Source: Branchipolynoe longqiensis (taxonomy: Eukaryota > Annelida > Polychaeta > Phyllodocida > Polynoidae). From it: a stretch of 64,000 bases of DNA. Location of the stretch: the NCBI GenBank assembly GCA_030323885.1, contig CM059194.1:29298363-29362362 (forward strand), read 5' to 3'. Of this stretch, positions 63,840 to 64,000 are shown one piece after another. Within the stretch, counting starts at the first letter, position 1. Each line of letters opens with the position of its first letter. Position numbers and translations under genes: made by a program. The notes below the pieces were generated by a model. The model was not told the origin of the DNA. It saw nothing but the letters and a program-made list of their open reading frames with translations, and did no database searches.

Positions 63840-64000
63840 ATAAACGCATATAATGAAGTAAGGTATGCTTTGATCATAGTAAAATTCACATATTCAGTGT
63901 CCGTACACATGTGAAGATATGAAATTCCAGGCTTTTCAAGGCCGTTTTTGATATGAATTCGAGACTATTTTAATTTTAATTTCAGGGATGGAAAAACAAT

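Overview
This is a eukaryotic (animal) genome window dominated by transposable elements, holding two recognisable multi-exon host genes. LENG1 runs on the + strand as 7 exons between 17643 and 31323. SNRPD1, encoding spliceosomal Sm D1, runs on the - strand as 4 exons between 44371 and 34998. The two genes converge. The mix of Ginger1-like, Harbinger-like, DIRS-like, CR1-like LINE and tRNA-derived SINE elements suggests a marine invertebrate or basal deuterostome, but the sequence alone does not fix the species. There are no prokaryotic features. A 500-base assembly gap lies at 7278-7777.

Layout. 1-1425 (-): broken ORF1 of a DIRS-like tyrosine-recombinase (YR) retroelement cut by the window edge. 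2186-6032 (+): multi-exon Ginger1-type DNA transposon gene with a Gypsy-integrase-like part, duplicated small acidic exons and a C-terminal Ulp1-like protease. 7778-12137 (+): DIRS-like element, copy 1, with ORF1, RT/RNase H and YR. 12590-17111 (-): CR1/Jockey-type LINE with ORF1 and ORF2, frameshifted and carrying a GC-rich insertion. 17643-31323: LENG1. Its 9.1-kb first intron carries a MITE, a 0.4-kb tandem duplication and a DIRS element (21118-about 26395) with inverted terminal repeats and an internal complementary region, apparently inserted in a CTGCCTGTATG-type simple repeat. 31330-32543: minisatellite, then a TIR element. 32686-34395: old SINEs. 34998-44371: SNRPD1, whose 6.9-kb first intron is full of MITEs, SINEs and a 205-bp satellite. 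44521-50000: a dense array of non-autonomous elements directly upstream of SNRPD1. 50011: a possible first exon encoding a mitochondrial-type leader. 50700-54975: Harbinger-like remains with an internally deleted transposase and a convergent MADF/Myb-like gene split by a MITE. 55574-59440 and 59514-61365: DIRS-like copies 2 (GC-rich) and 3 (AT-rich, 5' truncated). 62571-62656: possible last exon of another - strand gene. 63288-63839: MITE.

No new autonomous biological system is demonstrated. The most distinctive signals are: (i) the Ginger1/Ulp1 gene, with frame-neutral duplicated exons and a missing exon for the middle integrase Asp; (ii) two non-autonomous transposons with unrelated termini that both carry the same 205-bp satellite; (iii) iteron-rich elements (GTTCAAAACACTAC repeats and an ACGT/CRE-like array) directly upstream of SNRPD1; and (iv) Harbinger-type elements whose interiors are arrays of about 10-bp CATACGC-like repeats. 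Splice sites, reading frames and target duplications were worked out by eye.
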